Shown in pieces: positions 14,445 to 22,078 of a stretch of 34,276 nucleotides of DNA (within the stretch, counting starts at the first letter, position 1; each line of letters begins with the position of its first letter). This DNA is from CAYQVW01 sp964421245 (GTDB taxonomy: Bacteria > Margulisbacteria > WOR-1 > XYC2-FULL-46-14). The notes beneath the pieces were generated by a model. The model was not told the origin of the DNA. It saw only the letters and a list, made by a program, of their open reading frames with translations, and did no database searches. Made by a program: the position numbers and the translations under genes. The stretch lies in assembly GCA_964421245.1 (NCBI GenBank), contig CAYQVW010000014.1, positions 1 through 34,276 on the forward strand, written 5' to 3'.

Positions 14445-15042
14445 TCCCAATATCCTCGACTACAATCTCGCCACAAACACTCGGTCCATCATTTTTGTAA
14501 AAACCTATTTTCGCAGCAACGAAGGTAACAGTTTTTGTAGCAGAAATAGCACAGCCTAAAATTTTCCCGGTAGTCGCGTCTAATCCAGATGGAACATCGA
14601 CTGACAAAACCGGCTTGCCAGAAGAATTTATTTTTTCAATAACACTTTTATATGGTTCTTTCACGTCAGATGATAAACCGATTCCAAAAATCGCATCGAT
14701 TATTAGATCCGTTTCACAAATTTCATCAACAAAAGTTGCCTTCATTTTTTTAAGAATCTCTAAATTAACTTGATGGTTTCTTGCCCCTTGACCCTTGCCA
14801 CTTGCTACTAACATAACCTTAACTTGGTAGTCAGCATTAATTAAATGACGAGCAGCAACTAGGCCATCTCCTCCATTATTCCCTTTTCCGCAAACAACTA
14901 AAACTGAACCTTTGGTCATCTGCCTTGCAACTTTGGCAACATTTCGGCCGGCGTTTTCCATAAGTATAATAGAAGGAATTTTTAACTCTTCTTGCGCAAA
15001 ACGGTCAAAGTCTTTAGCTTGTTCTGAGGTAAATTTAGTCAA
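14434..15042 (-). CDS. nnr: NAD(P)H-hydrate epimerase (YjeF N-terminal domain)
   Basis: A 202-residue protein equal to the N-terminal epimerase half of Nnr, which repairs damaged NAD(P)HX. Motifs: ENAGRNVAKVAR, VLVVCGKGNNGGDGLVAARH, LIIDAIFGIGLSSDVKEPY and VLSVDVPSGLDATTGKI. The C-terminal ADP/ATP-dependent dehydratase domain (NnrD) is absent here and may be encoded elsewhere. It overlaps the ferredoxin gene by eight bases at its start, and the ferredoxin abuts the DUF1858 gene, so the three form a leftward operon. Confidence 0.9.
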   Translation of the reverse strand: MTKFTSEQAKDFDRFAQEELKIPSIILMENAGRNVAKVARQMTKGSVLVVCGKGNNGGDGLVAARHLINADYQVKVMLVASGKGQGARNHQVNLEILKKMKATFVDEICETDLIIDAIFGIGLSSDVKEPYKSVIEKINSSGKPVLSVDVPSGLDATTGKILGCAISATKTVTFVAAKIGFYKNDGPSVCGEIVVEDIGIIS

Positions 15043-15220
15043 TTAAGATAGCGTCTACCGGACACATGTCCGAAATTTCTTCTAAGTTGCGGTGTTCTTT
15101 GTGTAAATTTTGTGTTTGAACTATCGCCTTGCCATCTGCATTCATACCAAATAGCTCTTTGCACTCATCAACACACAGTCCGCAACCGATACATAGTGAT
15201 TCATCAACTTTTACATTCAT
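15035..15220 (-). CDS. Single-cluster ferredoxin
   Basis: A 61-residue ferredoxin. The cluster ligands are CIGCGLC near the N-terminus and the cysteine of MCPVDA near the C-terminus; the extra cysteine in VDEC resembles the one that forms a disulfide in monocluster ferredoxins. The length and the loss of the second CxxCxxC mark it as a [4Fe-4S] single-cluster type. It is an electron carrier for unknown redox partners. It starts at the base where the DUF1858 gene ends and overlaps nnr. Confidence 0.92.
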   Translation of the reverse strand: MNVKVDESLCIGCGLCVDECKELFGMNADGKAIVQTQNLHKEHRNLEEISDMCPVDAILID

Positions 15221-15417
15221 TACTTATTCAACTCCGAAAGCAATTCTTCCAATGCAATTCCGTGAACTTGAGCTGCCTGACCAAGTGTTTCGCCAGATGC
15301 AATTGAACAACCAAGACAGTGCATTCCTTTACTCATTAATATTGGGGCAGCATCCGGTTTGGTCTTTAAAATATCGGCAATAATTGTATCGCCGGTAATT
15401 TTCTTTTGTTCACTCAT
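15220..15417 (-). CDS. DUF1858 redox-disulfide domain protein
   Basis: A 65-residue protein of the DUF1858 family, the small hybrid-cluster-protein-associated domain. The paired cysteines lie in MSKGMHCLGCSIASGETLGQ (about residues 33-36), with the usual helical tail ALEELLSELNK. Such proteins are thought to use the CxxC as a redox disulfide or cluster site; the partner is not known. It heads the operon with the ferredoxin and nnr. Confidence 0.85.
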   Translation of the reverse strand: MSEQKKITGDTIIADILKTKPDAAPILMSKGMHCLGCSIASGETLGQAAQVHGIALEELLSELNK

Positions 15418-15432
15418 AACATCATTATACTA

Positions 15433-16407
15433 CTAAAAAGCAACTTGCACCATATTAATCAAACTTCTAGAATAACTTGATGCGGTTTCTGCTTTTTGCA
15501 GCCGGGCCATTGAGCTCAATCTAATTTGCGGAGTTCGGTAAAGATTCATTCCAAAAGAATAAGACAGGATATGATCTCCGGGGGCATCGATGTTGGGATC
15601 CCAACTCTCGTAAATCAAAACGCTCTCTAATATTGGACTCATCTTTTGAACAATAACATTATATGAATCGAGCGTTCGATTGGTTGCGGTCATATCCGTT
15701 CCGTTAGCATATTCAAATAAGGCGGTGAAAGCCCCTTGGGTAGATCTAAAAGAGGCCCCGAAGTTATTCCTGGATTTTCCATTATAAGTTCCAAGGTATT
15801 GAGAAAGCCCAAACTCAACGTTATTTCCTTGCTTAATAATATACCTACCAACAAAGTCTTTGGCTTTAGAAGAATCATTAGTGCTCCCCTCTCCGTTTAT
15901 AAATGCCAGTTCATAAGATCCTTCTTTAATTTTAGAAAAATTTTCTACGCCAAAATCATAATCACTAAAAAAACAGGCCGATTTATAAAATGGATCGGTA
16001 ATTTCTGGTTTTTCTAGGGCGGTGCGTGGCATAGCGTCACCAAATGGAACCTTAAATCTACCAAATCTAAAAATATTTCCGTTGCCAATTAGATTTGGAA
16101 TATCAAAATAGACTTCCCCCAAGGCAATTGCTCCATTGGTTGGAACACTGCTTAAATTTAATTCTGTTTTATAAGAGATTCCACCATCTAGTTTCCCCTC
16201 TGCCCCCAAAAAAACCTCTCCAAATTCAACCGCCTCGATCGTCCTCCCTCCACCGGTAGAAAGCCTTATTTGAGTGTATCCGGTAATTTTAGGGATGTTT
16301 GGTTTTTCCTCTTTTTTGTTTATTGGTTTAAGATTAATCCGAACCGCCCCCACAACATTTGCCAATAATACAATGATAAGAAAAACGAAAGTTAAATATT
16401 TTTTCAT
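15433..16407 (-). CDS. Outer-membrane porin-like beta-barrel
   Basis: A 324-residue secreted protein. The start at 16407 gives a clean signal peptide (MKKYLTFVFLIIVLLANVVG-A). The body alternates strand-like segments and resembles phosphate-selective-porin-like barrels (GYTQIRLSTGGGRTIEAVEF, RFGRFKVPFGDAMPRTALEK, YELAFINGEG). It ends with an aromatic residue in MVQVAF, the usual barrel-assembly signal. The porin specificity cannot be read. A TGCTATAAT box ends six bases before this ATG and there is no ribosome binding site, so it is probably leaderless. Confidence 0.8.
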   Translation of the reverse strand: MKKYLTFVFLIIVLLANVVGAVRINLKPINKKEEKPNIPKITGYTQIRLSTGGGRTIEAVEFGEVFLGAEGKLDGGISYKTELNLSSVPTNGAIALGEVYFDIPNLIGNGNIFRFGRFKVPFGDAMPRTALEKPEITDPFYKSACFFSDYDFGVENFSKIKEGSYELAFINGEGSTNDSSKAKDFVGRYIIKQGNNVEFGLSQYLGTYNGKSRNNFGASFRSTQGAFTALFEYANGTDMTATNRTLDSYNVIVQKMSPILESVLIYESWDPNIDAPGDHILSYSFGMNLYRTPQIRLSSMARLQKAETASSYSRSLINMVQVAF

Positions 16408-16413
16408 GGAGAT

Positions 16414-16422
16414 ATTATAGCA
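16414..16422 (-). promoter_or_regulatory. Extended -10 promoter of the porin gene, leaderless
   Basis: TGCTATAAT on the minus strand (16422-16414), followed by exactly six bases (ATCTCC) and then the ATG at 16407. The predicted transcription start is the A of the start codon. Confidence 0.6.
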
Positions 16423-16458
16423 CAATGTTCGGATTTTCTGATTTCGGACATTCGGACT

Positions 16459-17208
16459 TTATATTTTAGTTAAACAACTAATCGGCGAAAGATATGGCCA
16501 GCCCAATATTTCGGCTTCTTCTATGTGTAATTCAACTTCTGCTCTAGAACTTGGATGAAACACGCCATCACAAGCATTCCATACAGTTTTGGGTGCCTTG
16601 GGATCAAAAGAAAGATTTGGATGAGCAGGCCCTAGCAATCCATGCATCATCTCGTGAATTATCCCTCCGACATTGATTGTGTTTTCTTTTAGAAAAAAGT
16701 GGGGCAAAGAGGTAACAATACCATCTCTCAAATAATGTCCTGCTGACCAAAAAATAGAGCCAACACATAATGTAAATCCTCTTGGCTGAGCAGGGAATTG
16801 TGGTTTTCTATCAACAAAATGAATTCCCTCTAGTTTAAAACTAAACCTTGCTCCACTAAGATATTTGAAGGTGTTGTTTAACTTCCAAAACAAATCTTCT
16901 AATATTCTCTCTTGTTCTGCTTCTACCAAGGCTTCCCATCGCCGAATAGTTACTTTATCGGAATCACTTAGTGGAGTCGCAGGATCAAAATCATCAAACC
17001 TATCGCGCTTCTCACCAACAACCACAATGTTAAACGGAACATCTTGTCTACGACTAAAGTGGCAACAATCTCCTCTCTCTGCTCTCTGTGCTTCTGCCTT
17101 CCCCCATAGGTTCCTTTTCACAACCTTCCTCGCAATGCTCCAAAGATGTGGGGCTTTTCTACCACAATATACTTTTAACGCCCTGCCTAAATTGGCAAAT
17201 CTGCTCAT
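16459..17208 (-). CDS. Metzincin-like metallopeptidase domain protein
   Basis: A 249-residue protein containing GGIIHEMMHGLLGPAHPNLS: His185, Glu186, His189 and His196 in the HExxHxxGxxH zinc pattern of metzincin-type peptidases. The basic N-terminal 45 residues (ALKVYCGRKAPHLWSIARK) are not a signal peptide. The segment between is not recognised. It lies just upstream of the porin gene on the same strand with a short gap (16408-16458) that contains TTCGGA three times. A catalytic role is likely; its substrate and location are unknown. The start ATG at 17208 is the first in frame. Confidence 0.65.
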   Translation of the reverse strand: MSRFANLGRALKVYCGRKAPHLWSIARKVVKRNLWGKAEAQRAERGDCCHFSRRQDVPFNIVVVGEKRDRFDDFDPATPLSDSDKVTIRRWEALVEAEQERILEDLFWKLNNTFKYLSGARFSFKLEGIHFVDRKPQFPAQPRGFTLCVGSIFWSAGHYLRDGIVTSLPHFFLKENTINVGGIIHEMMHGLLGPAHPNLSFDPKAPKTVWNACDGVFHPSSRAEVELHIEEAEILGWPYLSPISCLTKI

Positions 17209-17245
17209 AATTATATATCGCTCTTATTTATTAAAAATTTCACTA

Positions 17246-17254
17246 TGTTATAAT
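17246..17254 (+). promoter_or_regulatory. Extended -10 promoter of pyrE, leaderless or nearly so
   Basis: TGTTATAAT at 17246-17254 lies eight bases before the pyrE ATG at 17263, putting the expected start within one or two bases of the codon. No -35 consensus and no Shine-Dalgarno sequence are seen. Confidence 0.55.
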
Positions 17255-17262
17255 AATAGACA

Positions 17263-17778
17263 ATGAAAGAAGAGCTAAAAAAACTACTAAAAATCACAGG
17301 CGCAATCAAGTTTGGGAATTTTACTCTTGCTTCTGGAAAAAAGAGTGACTTCTATGTCGATTGTCGAAAAGTTACACTTCACCCACAAGGAGCTAAGTTA
17401 ATTGGAAAAATAATTCTTGAAAAAATTAAAGGGATCAAGATTGATGCAGTCGGAGGAATGACCCTGGGTGCTGATCCAATAATTGGAGCAGTAATAACCC
17501 TATCGGATATCCCCGGCTTTATTGTCAGAAAAAAGGCCAAGGAACACGGAACCCAACAGAAGATCGAGGGAATACTTGATAAGGGATATAATGTACTGAT
17601 AGTAGAAGATGTTGCAACCACCGGAAAATCTGCACTGCAAGCAATAGAAGCAGTTGAAGCAATCGGGGCAAAGGTTGTAAAAGTAATATCAGTAGTTGAC
17701 CGAGAAGAAGGCGCTGTCGAAGCACTAAAAAACTACGATTTTAATCCGATTATTAAGAAAAAAGAATTACGCCTTTGA
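17263..17778 (+). CDS. pyrE: Orotate phosphoribosyltransferase
   Basis: A 171-residue enzyme making OMP from orotate and PRPP. It has the N-terminal pattern GAIKFGNFTLASGKKSDFYV, DAVGGMTLGADPIIGAV, the flexible-loop RKKAKEHG and the PRPP-binding signature VLIVEDVATTGKSALQAIEA. The length is typical. Its 3' end overlaps a 44-residue peptide gene on the other strand by 12 bases, and a bidirectional terminator lies at 17939-17965. It works with pyrB in pyrimidine synthesis. Confidence 0.95.
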   Translation: MKEELKKLLKITGAIKFGNFTLASGKKSDFYVDCRKVTLHPQGAKLIGKIILEKIKGIKIDAVGGMTLGADPIIGAVITLSDIPGFIVRKKAKEHGTQQKIEGILDKGYNVLIVEDVATTGKSALQAIEAVEAIGAKVVKVISVVDREEGAVEALKNYDFNPIIKKKELRL

Positions 17779-17901
17779 TCCTGGTTTGCAGTCTCCCCCC
17801 TGGCCTAATTTTATCTCGCTAAACTTCGTCTTTTTGCCCTGAACAGACTTACGGATTTTTTTGATTGCATCACTTATTTTGACATGTTTATCTTTTACCA
17901 T
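17767..17901 (-). CDS. 44-residue peptide gene, function unknown
   Basis: A short frame with ATG at 17901 behind AGGAG nine bases upstream. The peptide opens MVKDKHVKISDAIKKIRKSV and ends KLGQGGDCKPGSKA. The first half is a basic amphipathic helix, and a Gly-Gly is followed by a Cys-containing tail. The tail could recall a double-glycine leader, but the position -4 hydrophobic residue is missing and no C39 peptidase is seen here. It overlaps the end of pyrE on the opposite strand. The good ribosome binding site argues for a real gene; the role is unknown. Confidence 0.5.
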   Translation of the reverse strand: MVKDKHVKISDAIKKIRKSVQGKKTKFSEIKLGQGGDCKPGSKA

Positions 17902-17938
17902 AGTTTTTATCTCCTAAATATACTATGTCAGAAAAAAG

Positions 17939-17965
17939 AAAAAGGGTTCTAAAAAAACCTTTTTT
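17939..17965. terminator. Bidirectional terminator between pyrE and the small-peptide genes
   Basis: AAAAAGGGTT (17939-17948) pairs with AACCTTTTTT (17956-17965) around a 7-base loop, flanked by A and T runs on both sides. It fits the end of pyrE on the plus strand and, with a single mismatch, of the 51-residue peptide on the minus strand. Confidence 0.5.
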
Positions 17966-17990
17966 CTACAATTTATTGCTCAACTATATG

Positions 17991-18146
17991 TTACGGCCTA
18001 CCCATTTTCCTTACTTTTGCTTTTGCTTTCTTCATAACTTTTTTACTATCTTCTCTCTGCTCTCTGGGCGAACGTGCTTTAGATGTTACCCTTCCTCTCT
18101 TCTGTATTCTAGCCATTCTCTTTATGTTGCTAAGTCTTCTAGGCAT
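17991..18146 (-). CDS. 51-residue basic peptide gene
   Basis: ATG at 18146 opens MPRRLSNIKRMARIQKRGRV and ends AKAKVRKMGRP; roughly 40 percent of residues are Lys or Arg and there is no Cys. GGTGG lies five bases before the ATG. The gene begins 50 bases after the end of the SLH porin gene and reads in the same direction, so it may share its transcript. It could be a nucleic-acid-binding or ribosome-associated small protein; no family was recognised. Confidence 0.5.
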   Translation of the reverse strand: MPRRLSNIKRMARIQKRGRVTSKARSPREQREDSKKVMKKAKAKVRKMGRP

Positions 18147-18196
18147 TTTTACCACCCCCCCATCTTTTTTCCCTTAAGCGGACTTAAACCAGTATA

Positions 18197-20446
18197 TCAA
18201 AAATATACGGAAAGGGAACCGGCAAGATTCCATCTGCTATTATCAGGAACTAACTTATCCTCTGTCCTACCTAAATTCCCAGTAAAATAAGTCGATCCAA
18301 AAAGACGGTTAAAATATAGCAGGCTATATCTATTACTTATATTGGTCCCATCAGCAAGAACATTTGAAACGTTCAGTCCAACATAAGTACTGCTAGAAAA
18401 GTAATTTCTAATCTTTAAAAGCCAGCTTGAGGTCCCCTGCCCCCCTCCTACTAATGCCACTGGATCAAGCAGTTGTGCCATATAATAATCATCCCCAATT
18501 TTTTGATAACCTAAAGAGACTTGAAGTTTTGTGTCAGAAGAAAAATGGGTTAGAGCAGATTGATAGGCTATTTTATCTTTCTCGGCTGAAAAACCAATAA
18601 AGGGCAAAACCGCATCCTCATTTGTATATGAAACAGCAGCGGCTTCTACATTAAACTGGATATTTTCCACTAAGGGGGTTCTGGCACCAACATAATATTG
18701 ACTGATGCGGGTAGCAAGCTGTACTGCTCCGGTTGGATCAATTGGCTTAGTTATTAATCCAGCACCAAGCGCTAGCTCTAACGGCCCTAAACTTGGCTTT
18801 AACAAAACCGTAGCAGCATTTGTATCAAGAGTAACATCGTTTGCTAAATATATTGGTTTATTTACCGTTGCTTTTGCCTTTATAAGGTCTGTACGCAAAT
18901 CCAACAAAACCATATCCGATAAAGTGTCGACAAAAAGGCTGTTGCCAAAAGGATCATAGGTTTCATAATAAACAAATCTTCCAGCCTGTAGAAGGAATGG
19001 GGAATAATTGGCTAACAAATAAACTCTCCTTAACTGAGGGGCAACTGCCGCCAGTTGGCCAAAATTGTAAGTGGTCCTTAGTCCCAGATGCCCTCGAATT
19101 TCTCTTGATAACTGTCGATCAAAAGAAAGGTCAGCAAGTTGCATAGCCGTGGTATTTATAAGATCCCCTCCCCCTGTTTTTGCATTGGATCTCTGCAACA
19201 CCCCCAAACTAGTAGTTAGAGACAGGTCATATCCATAATCAAGAAATGTTGATGCATAAACGATTTCTTTGTCCTCGATCTTATAATAAATTTTTCTTAA
19301 AAGCTGGGCAACAAAATGGACCATCTCATATCGAGTTGCCAAGCGATTGCCATGAAACTTTTTCTTGGAACCACCCTCTAAGGCACCAAGCCAAATAGTC
19401 TTTTGAATTACTGGATAAGCAAAGTTTGTAGGCGAGACATCTTTATACATCATCAAGGAATCTGCTTTTTCAATTTTTAAAGTGCCGGAAAGAATATCCT
19501 CTAGCGGCTTAAAAAAGAGATAGGCCATTTGATAACGAGTTATTCTTTTCTGGCCATAAAAAAATTCTTCTTGATTTCCAGCTGGCAAAAGACCAAGTCC
19601 AATTAGCTTCTGAATTGAAGGATAGGCTGGATTAAGAACAGAGACATCTCGGTAACCTAATTCATAGGAAGCTCGTTTTAATTGCTCGTCTCCCTGTAAG
19701 ATTTTTTCTAAAACCTTGGCTAAAAGATCCATTGCCTGGTAACGATTTATTCTTTTCTTCCCCTTAAACTTCTTGCCTGCGCCAAGGGTTAAAATCTTGG
19801 CCTCCGAAAGCTCAAGAATGTCTTGGTGAGCGTAATGTTTAGTAGGAACATCTGGATAGGTGGGAACTATATTTGTTTTTACTTCATTCTCTACCGCTAC
19901 CTGTTTAGAGGCCTCTTGAATGGCTCGATAAATAGCAATCGCAACTTCTTTGCGTGCAATTTTTTTCTCTTTACCAAAATATTCTTTTCTGGAAAGAATT
20001 CCATTTTTAATCTTTGCTTTTCTAAGCATCCTGGTAAAAGCAATATAAAATTCAAACCGAGAAGCAGCAGCCTTGCCCCGGTATCGCTTTATTGCTGGCC
20101 TCTTAATAATTCCTGCTTTATAAAGCGCACGTATCGCACCGTAAGCATAGTTTTTGGTTGGAACATCCTTAAAATATTTTTTCATACTCAGCCTGCTTGC
20201 CAGAGGAAAGCTGCCGGGATTAATCTTTCTTAGAGTTCTAAATAAAAGAACTGCCATTTCATAGCGAGAAATGGGTTTGTTAGGCATAAATTTGTGGTCA
20301 GGCCCTACGCGAAATATTTTTTCTTTTACTAAAAATTTTATAGCATTATACTCGGGGCTACTAGCCGGGACATCAAGAAATTGGGCAAAGGCAGAAGTGG
20401 CAAAAATACCGAAAACAAAAAGACAAACAAGGCTCTTTTTAAACAT
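18197..20446 (-). CDS. SLH-repeat outer-membrane porin
   Basis: A 749-residue secreted protein. After a signal peptide (MFKKSLVCLFVFGIFATSAFA) come several S-layer homology units: FLDVPASSPEYNAIKFLVKE, YFKDVPTKNYAYGAIRALYK, TYPDVPTKHYAHQDILELSE, YRDVSVLNPAYPSIQKLIGL and MYKDVSPTNFAYPVIQKTIW, each with a following FxxxxxITRYQMA-type half. The C-terminal about 340 residues look like a beta-barrel ending in LSVYF. In related diderms the SLH part holds the outer membrane to peptidoglycan. The ATG at 20446 is preferred, since it gives a clean signal peptide and sits seven bases behind a -10 box. Confidence 0.85.
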   Translation of the reverse strand: MFKKSLVCLFVFGIFATSAFAQFLDVPASSPEYNAIKFLVKEKIFRVGPDHKFMPNKPISRYEMAVLLFRTLRKINPGSFPLASRLSMKKYFKDVPTKNYAYGAIRALYKAGIIKRPAIKRYRGKAAASRFEFYIAFTRMLRKAKIKNGILSRKEYFGKEKKIARKEVAIAIYRAIQEASKQVAVENEVKTNIVPTYPDVPTKHYAHQDILELSEAKILTLGAGKKFKGKKRINRYQAMDLLAKVLEKILQGDEQLKRASYELGYRDVSVLNPAYPSIQKLIGLGLLPAGNQEEFFYGQKRITRYQMAYLFFKPLEDILSGTLKIEKADSLMMYKDVSPTNFAYPVIQKTIWLGALEGGSKKKFHGNRLATRYEMVHFVAQLLRKIYYKIEDKEIVYASTFLDYGYDLSLTTSLGVLQRSNAKTGGGDLINTTAMQLADLSFDRQLSREIRGHLGLRTTYNFGQLAAVAPQLRRVYLLANYSPFLLQAGRFVYYETYDPFGNSLFVDTLSDMVLLDLRTDLIKAKATVNKPIYLANDVTLDTNAATVLLKPSLGPLELALGAGLITKPIDPTGAVQLATRISQYYVGARTPLVENIQFNVEAAAVSYTNEDAVLPFIGFSAEKDKIAYQSALTHFSSDTKLQVSLGYQKIGDDYYMAQLLDPVALVGGGQGTSSWLLKIRNYFSSSTYVGLNVSNVLADGTNISNRYSLLYFNRLFGSTYFTGNLGRTEDKLVPDNSRWNLAGSLSVYF

Positions 20447-20453
20447 CTGCTTT

Positions 20454-20482
20454 ATTTTACAATCATGTCTTTGAAATTGCAA
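20454..20482 (-). promoter_or_regulatory. Promoter of the SLH porin gene, leaderless arrangement
   Basis: TTGCAA (20482-20477), a 17-bp spacer, TAAAAT (20459-20454), then seven bases to the ATG at 20446. The predicted start falls on the first codon and no good ribosome binding site is present. Confidence 0.6.
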
Positions 20483-20498
20483 TCTTTACTTTATTATT

Positions 20499-21620
20499 CT
20501 ATGCCAAAATCTCATCAATCTTTTCAGAAAGCCGTTTAACGACTTTTCTATCGTGTCTCCTAATTATGTCCCTCCCCAAATTCCACTTCCTTGCCCCATT
20601 ATTCATTATATGTGAACAAAAAAAACACTCCGCATCGCAGAGGTCTGCCGTAGGGCATTTCCTGCACCCCTCTTTTGTCTTCATTCTCTCTATCAGCCGA
20701 AGCAGCAGTTTAGAATTAATCCCCTCAAAAATACTGCCCAAATAAAATTCTGGAACATTTGCAAGTGTTTCGCAAGCATATATCTCTCCGTTGGCACAAA
20801 TACAGATTGATTTCCCCGCCGCCCGGCAAAAAGAAGATTTAATTCCTGCTTCTTTTTTCGTAAGTGATCGAATAAGATTTACATGCATCCCCTGCGGCCG
20901 GACAAATTTTCCCTTGGTCCAATTTCTGATAATATAATCTGCATATTTGTCTAGTTCTATTTTATATCTTTCCACATCCTTTTGTTTAAATTGATATTCT
21001 CCATTTATGGAAATAAAAGGCACAAAATACACCCCTTTCACAGCCCTGATTTTTGAAAAATATTTAAAACAATCAAAAAGAAGAAGGTTTTTGGGGGTAA
21101 TTGTTACTTTAATTAGTAATAGATCGCCTTTTTTAAATAAATGTAACTTTTTTAGGATTCTATCAAAGCTTCCCTTGCCGCCAATTGTCGGCCGAAGTTC
21201 ATCGTGTGTTTTTTTGATGTGGCTGTCGATGCTTAGTTCTATTTGAAATCTATGTTTTCGCAAAAAAAAGACTTTTTCCCTATCCAACAGGATCCCGTTA
21301 GTGGATATTGCGAAAAGCATCTGTCTGTTGATTTTTCTGCTTTCTCTTAAAGCATATTGGACAGTACTCTTTATCAAATCCCAGCACAAGAGCGGCTCTC
21401 CACCAAAAAAGGAAATTGTTCCACCTTTGTTTTTTGGAGATCTCTTGAGCTGCTTAATTAAAAAGTCAACAGATTTTCTTGCAACCCGATTCGACATCCT
21501 GGGACAGTTTTTATACGTCCCCTCCCTTTCAAAACAATAGAGGCAGTTTAGGTTGCAAGTTGTTGTTAAATACAAAACAATTGAATCAATAATTGGATTA
21601 TTGGGTACCATTGAAACCAT
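20499..21620 (-). CDS. Radical SAM/SPASM peptide-modifying enzyme
   Basis: A 373-residue radical SAM protein with the cluster motif CNLNCLYCF (Cys22, 26, 29), GGEPLLCWDLI at 73-83, and a SPASM domain holding nine cysteines between 265 and 335 (FCRAAG, CICANGEIYAC, CRKCPTADLCDAECFFC) for one or two extra [4Fe-4S] clusters. Family members are anaerobic sulfatase-maturase-like or RiPP maturases, forming thioether or C-C links in peptides. No sulfatase is nearby, while a small Cys-bearing peptide gene precedes it, behind a terminator hairpin, so peptide maturation is the better reading. The start is ambiguous between 21620 and 21611. Together with the U32-like and exporter genes it forms the suggested locus. 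Confidence 0.85.
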   Translation of the reverse strand: MVSMVPNNPIIDSIVLYLTTTCNLNCLYCFEREGTYKNCPRMSNRVARKSVDFLIKQLKRSPKNKGGTISFFGGEPLLCWDLIKSTVQYALRESRKINRQMLFAISTNGILLDREKVFFLRKHRFQIELSIDSHIKKTHDELRPTIGGKGSFDRILKKLHLFKKGDLLLIKVTITPKNLLLFDCFKYFSKIRAVKGVYFVPFISINGEYQFKQKDVERYKIELDKYADYIIRNWTKGKFVRPQGMHVNLIRSLTKKEAGIKSSFCRAAGKSICICANGEIYACETLANVPEFYLGSIFEGINSKLLLRLIERMKTKEGCRKCPTADLCDAECFFCSHIMNNGARKWNLGRDIIRRHDRKVVKRLSEKIDEILA

Positions 21621-21629
21621 AATCCCCTT

Positions 21630-21676
21630 AAAAAACTGTCCCTTGATTATTAACTCCTCTGATCAAAGGACAGTTT
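21630..21676 (-). terminator. Terminator/attenuator hairpin between the peptide and maturase genes
   Basis: On the minus strand a 15-bp stem (AAACTGTCCTTTGAT with ATCAAGGGACAGTTT, one G-U, 14-base loop) is followed by six T residues (21635-21630). It lies 38 bases after the peptide stop and 9 before the maturase ATG. Partial termination would give more peptide than maturase mRNA. The maturase would be made by read-through. Confidence 0.7.
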
Positions 21677-21714
21677 AAGATAGCCCGTCTTTTATGAGGC
21701 TCCTCAAGTTATAA

Positions 21715-21933
21715 TCAGCACAGGGGATCATTCTTATCAACCAGCATGTGGTGAAGTTCATTGCAGGTACACCAATCATCATGCCGACCTTTGGGAAGAT
21801 CCGGTTCGGGCTTGGCCTTTATTCCTCTCAGGGATCTTCTTATTCCAGGATCTTTTATTTTGCCAAGCACCTTTCCTAGCTTTCTGGCGTTGGCTTTATC
21901 AATAATAAAACCATGTCTTTTTCTAGGCATCAT
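21715..21933 (-). CDS. Small Cys-containing peptide, candidate RiPP precursor
   Basis: A 72-residue peptide starting MMPRKRHGFIIDKANARKLG, preceded by a very strong AGGAGG five to eight bases from the ATGs at 21933/21930 (a GTG at 21939 is also in frame). The basic helical front (about 1-48) could be a leader; the tail DDWCTCNELHHMLVDKND ends in PLC, so Cys56, 58 and 72 are the likely modification sites. It directly precedes the radical SAM/SPASM gene on the same strand behind a hairpin. I do not recognise a known precursor family. It could also be an unrelated small DNA-binding protein. Confidence 0.6.
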   Translation of the reverse strand: MMPRKRHGFIIDKANARKLGKVLGKIKDPGIRRSLRGIKAKPEPDLPKGRHDDWCTCNELHHMLVDKNDPLC

Positions 21934-22023
21934 TATCACCTCCTCTTATATCAAATTCTTAATCCTGCACCAGTTTAACATTTGTAAATAACGCGCGCAA
22001 CCTTTTTGGGTCCTTTTTGTCTT

Positions 22024-22052
22024 TTGCATAACCTGTTGATATTCTTTATAAT
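22024..22052 (+). promoter_or_regulatory. Promoter of the U32-type gene
   Basis: TTGCAT (22024-22029), a 17-bp spacer and TATAAT (22047-22052) make a strong promoter. The expected start near 22059 falls at the GGAGG (22059-22063). That Shine-Dalgarno sequence is 15 bases from the ATG at 22079, longer than usual. Confidence 0.65.
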
Positions 22053-22078
22053 TAGTCTGGAGGCAATCAACTTAAAAA

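Noticed and set aside
15058..15075. CGGACACATGTCCG as a repeat element
   Set aside because: A 6-bp arm with a 2-base spacer in the ferredoxin gene encodes the expected MCPVDA region and is explained by coding sequence.
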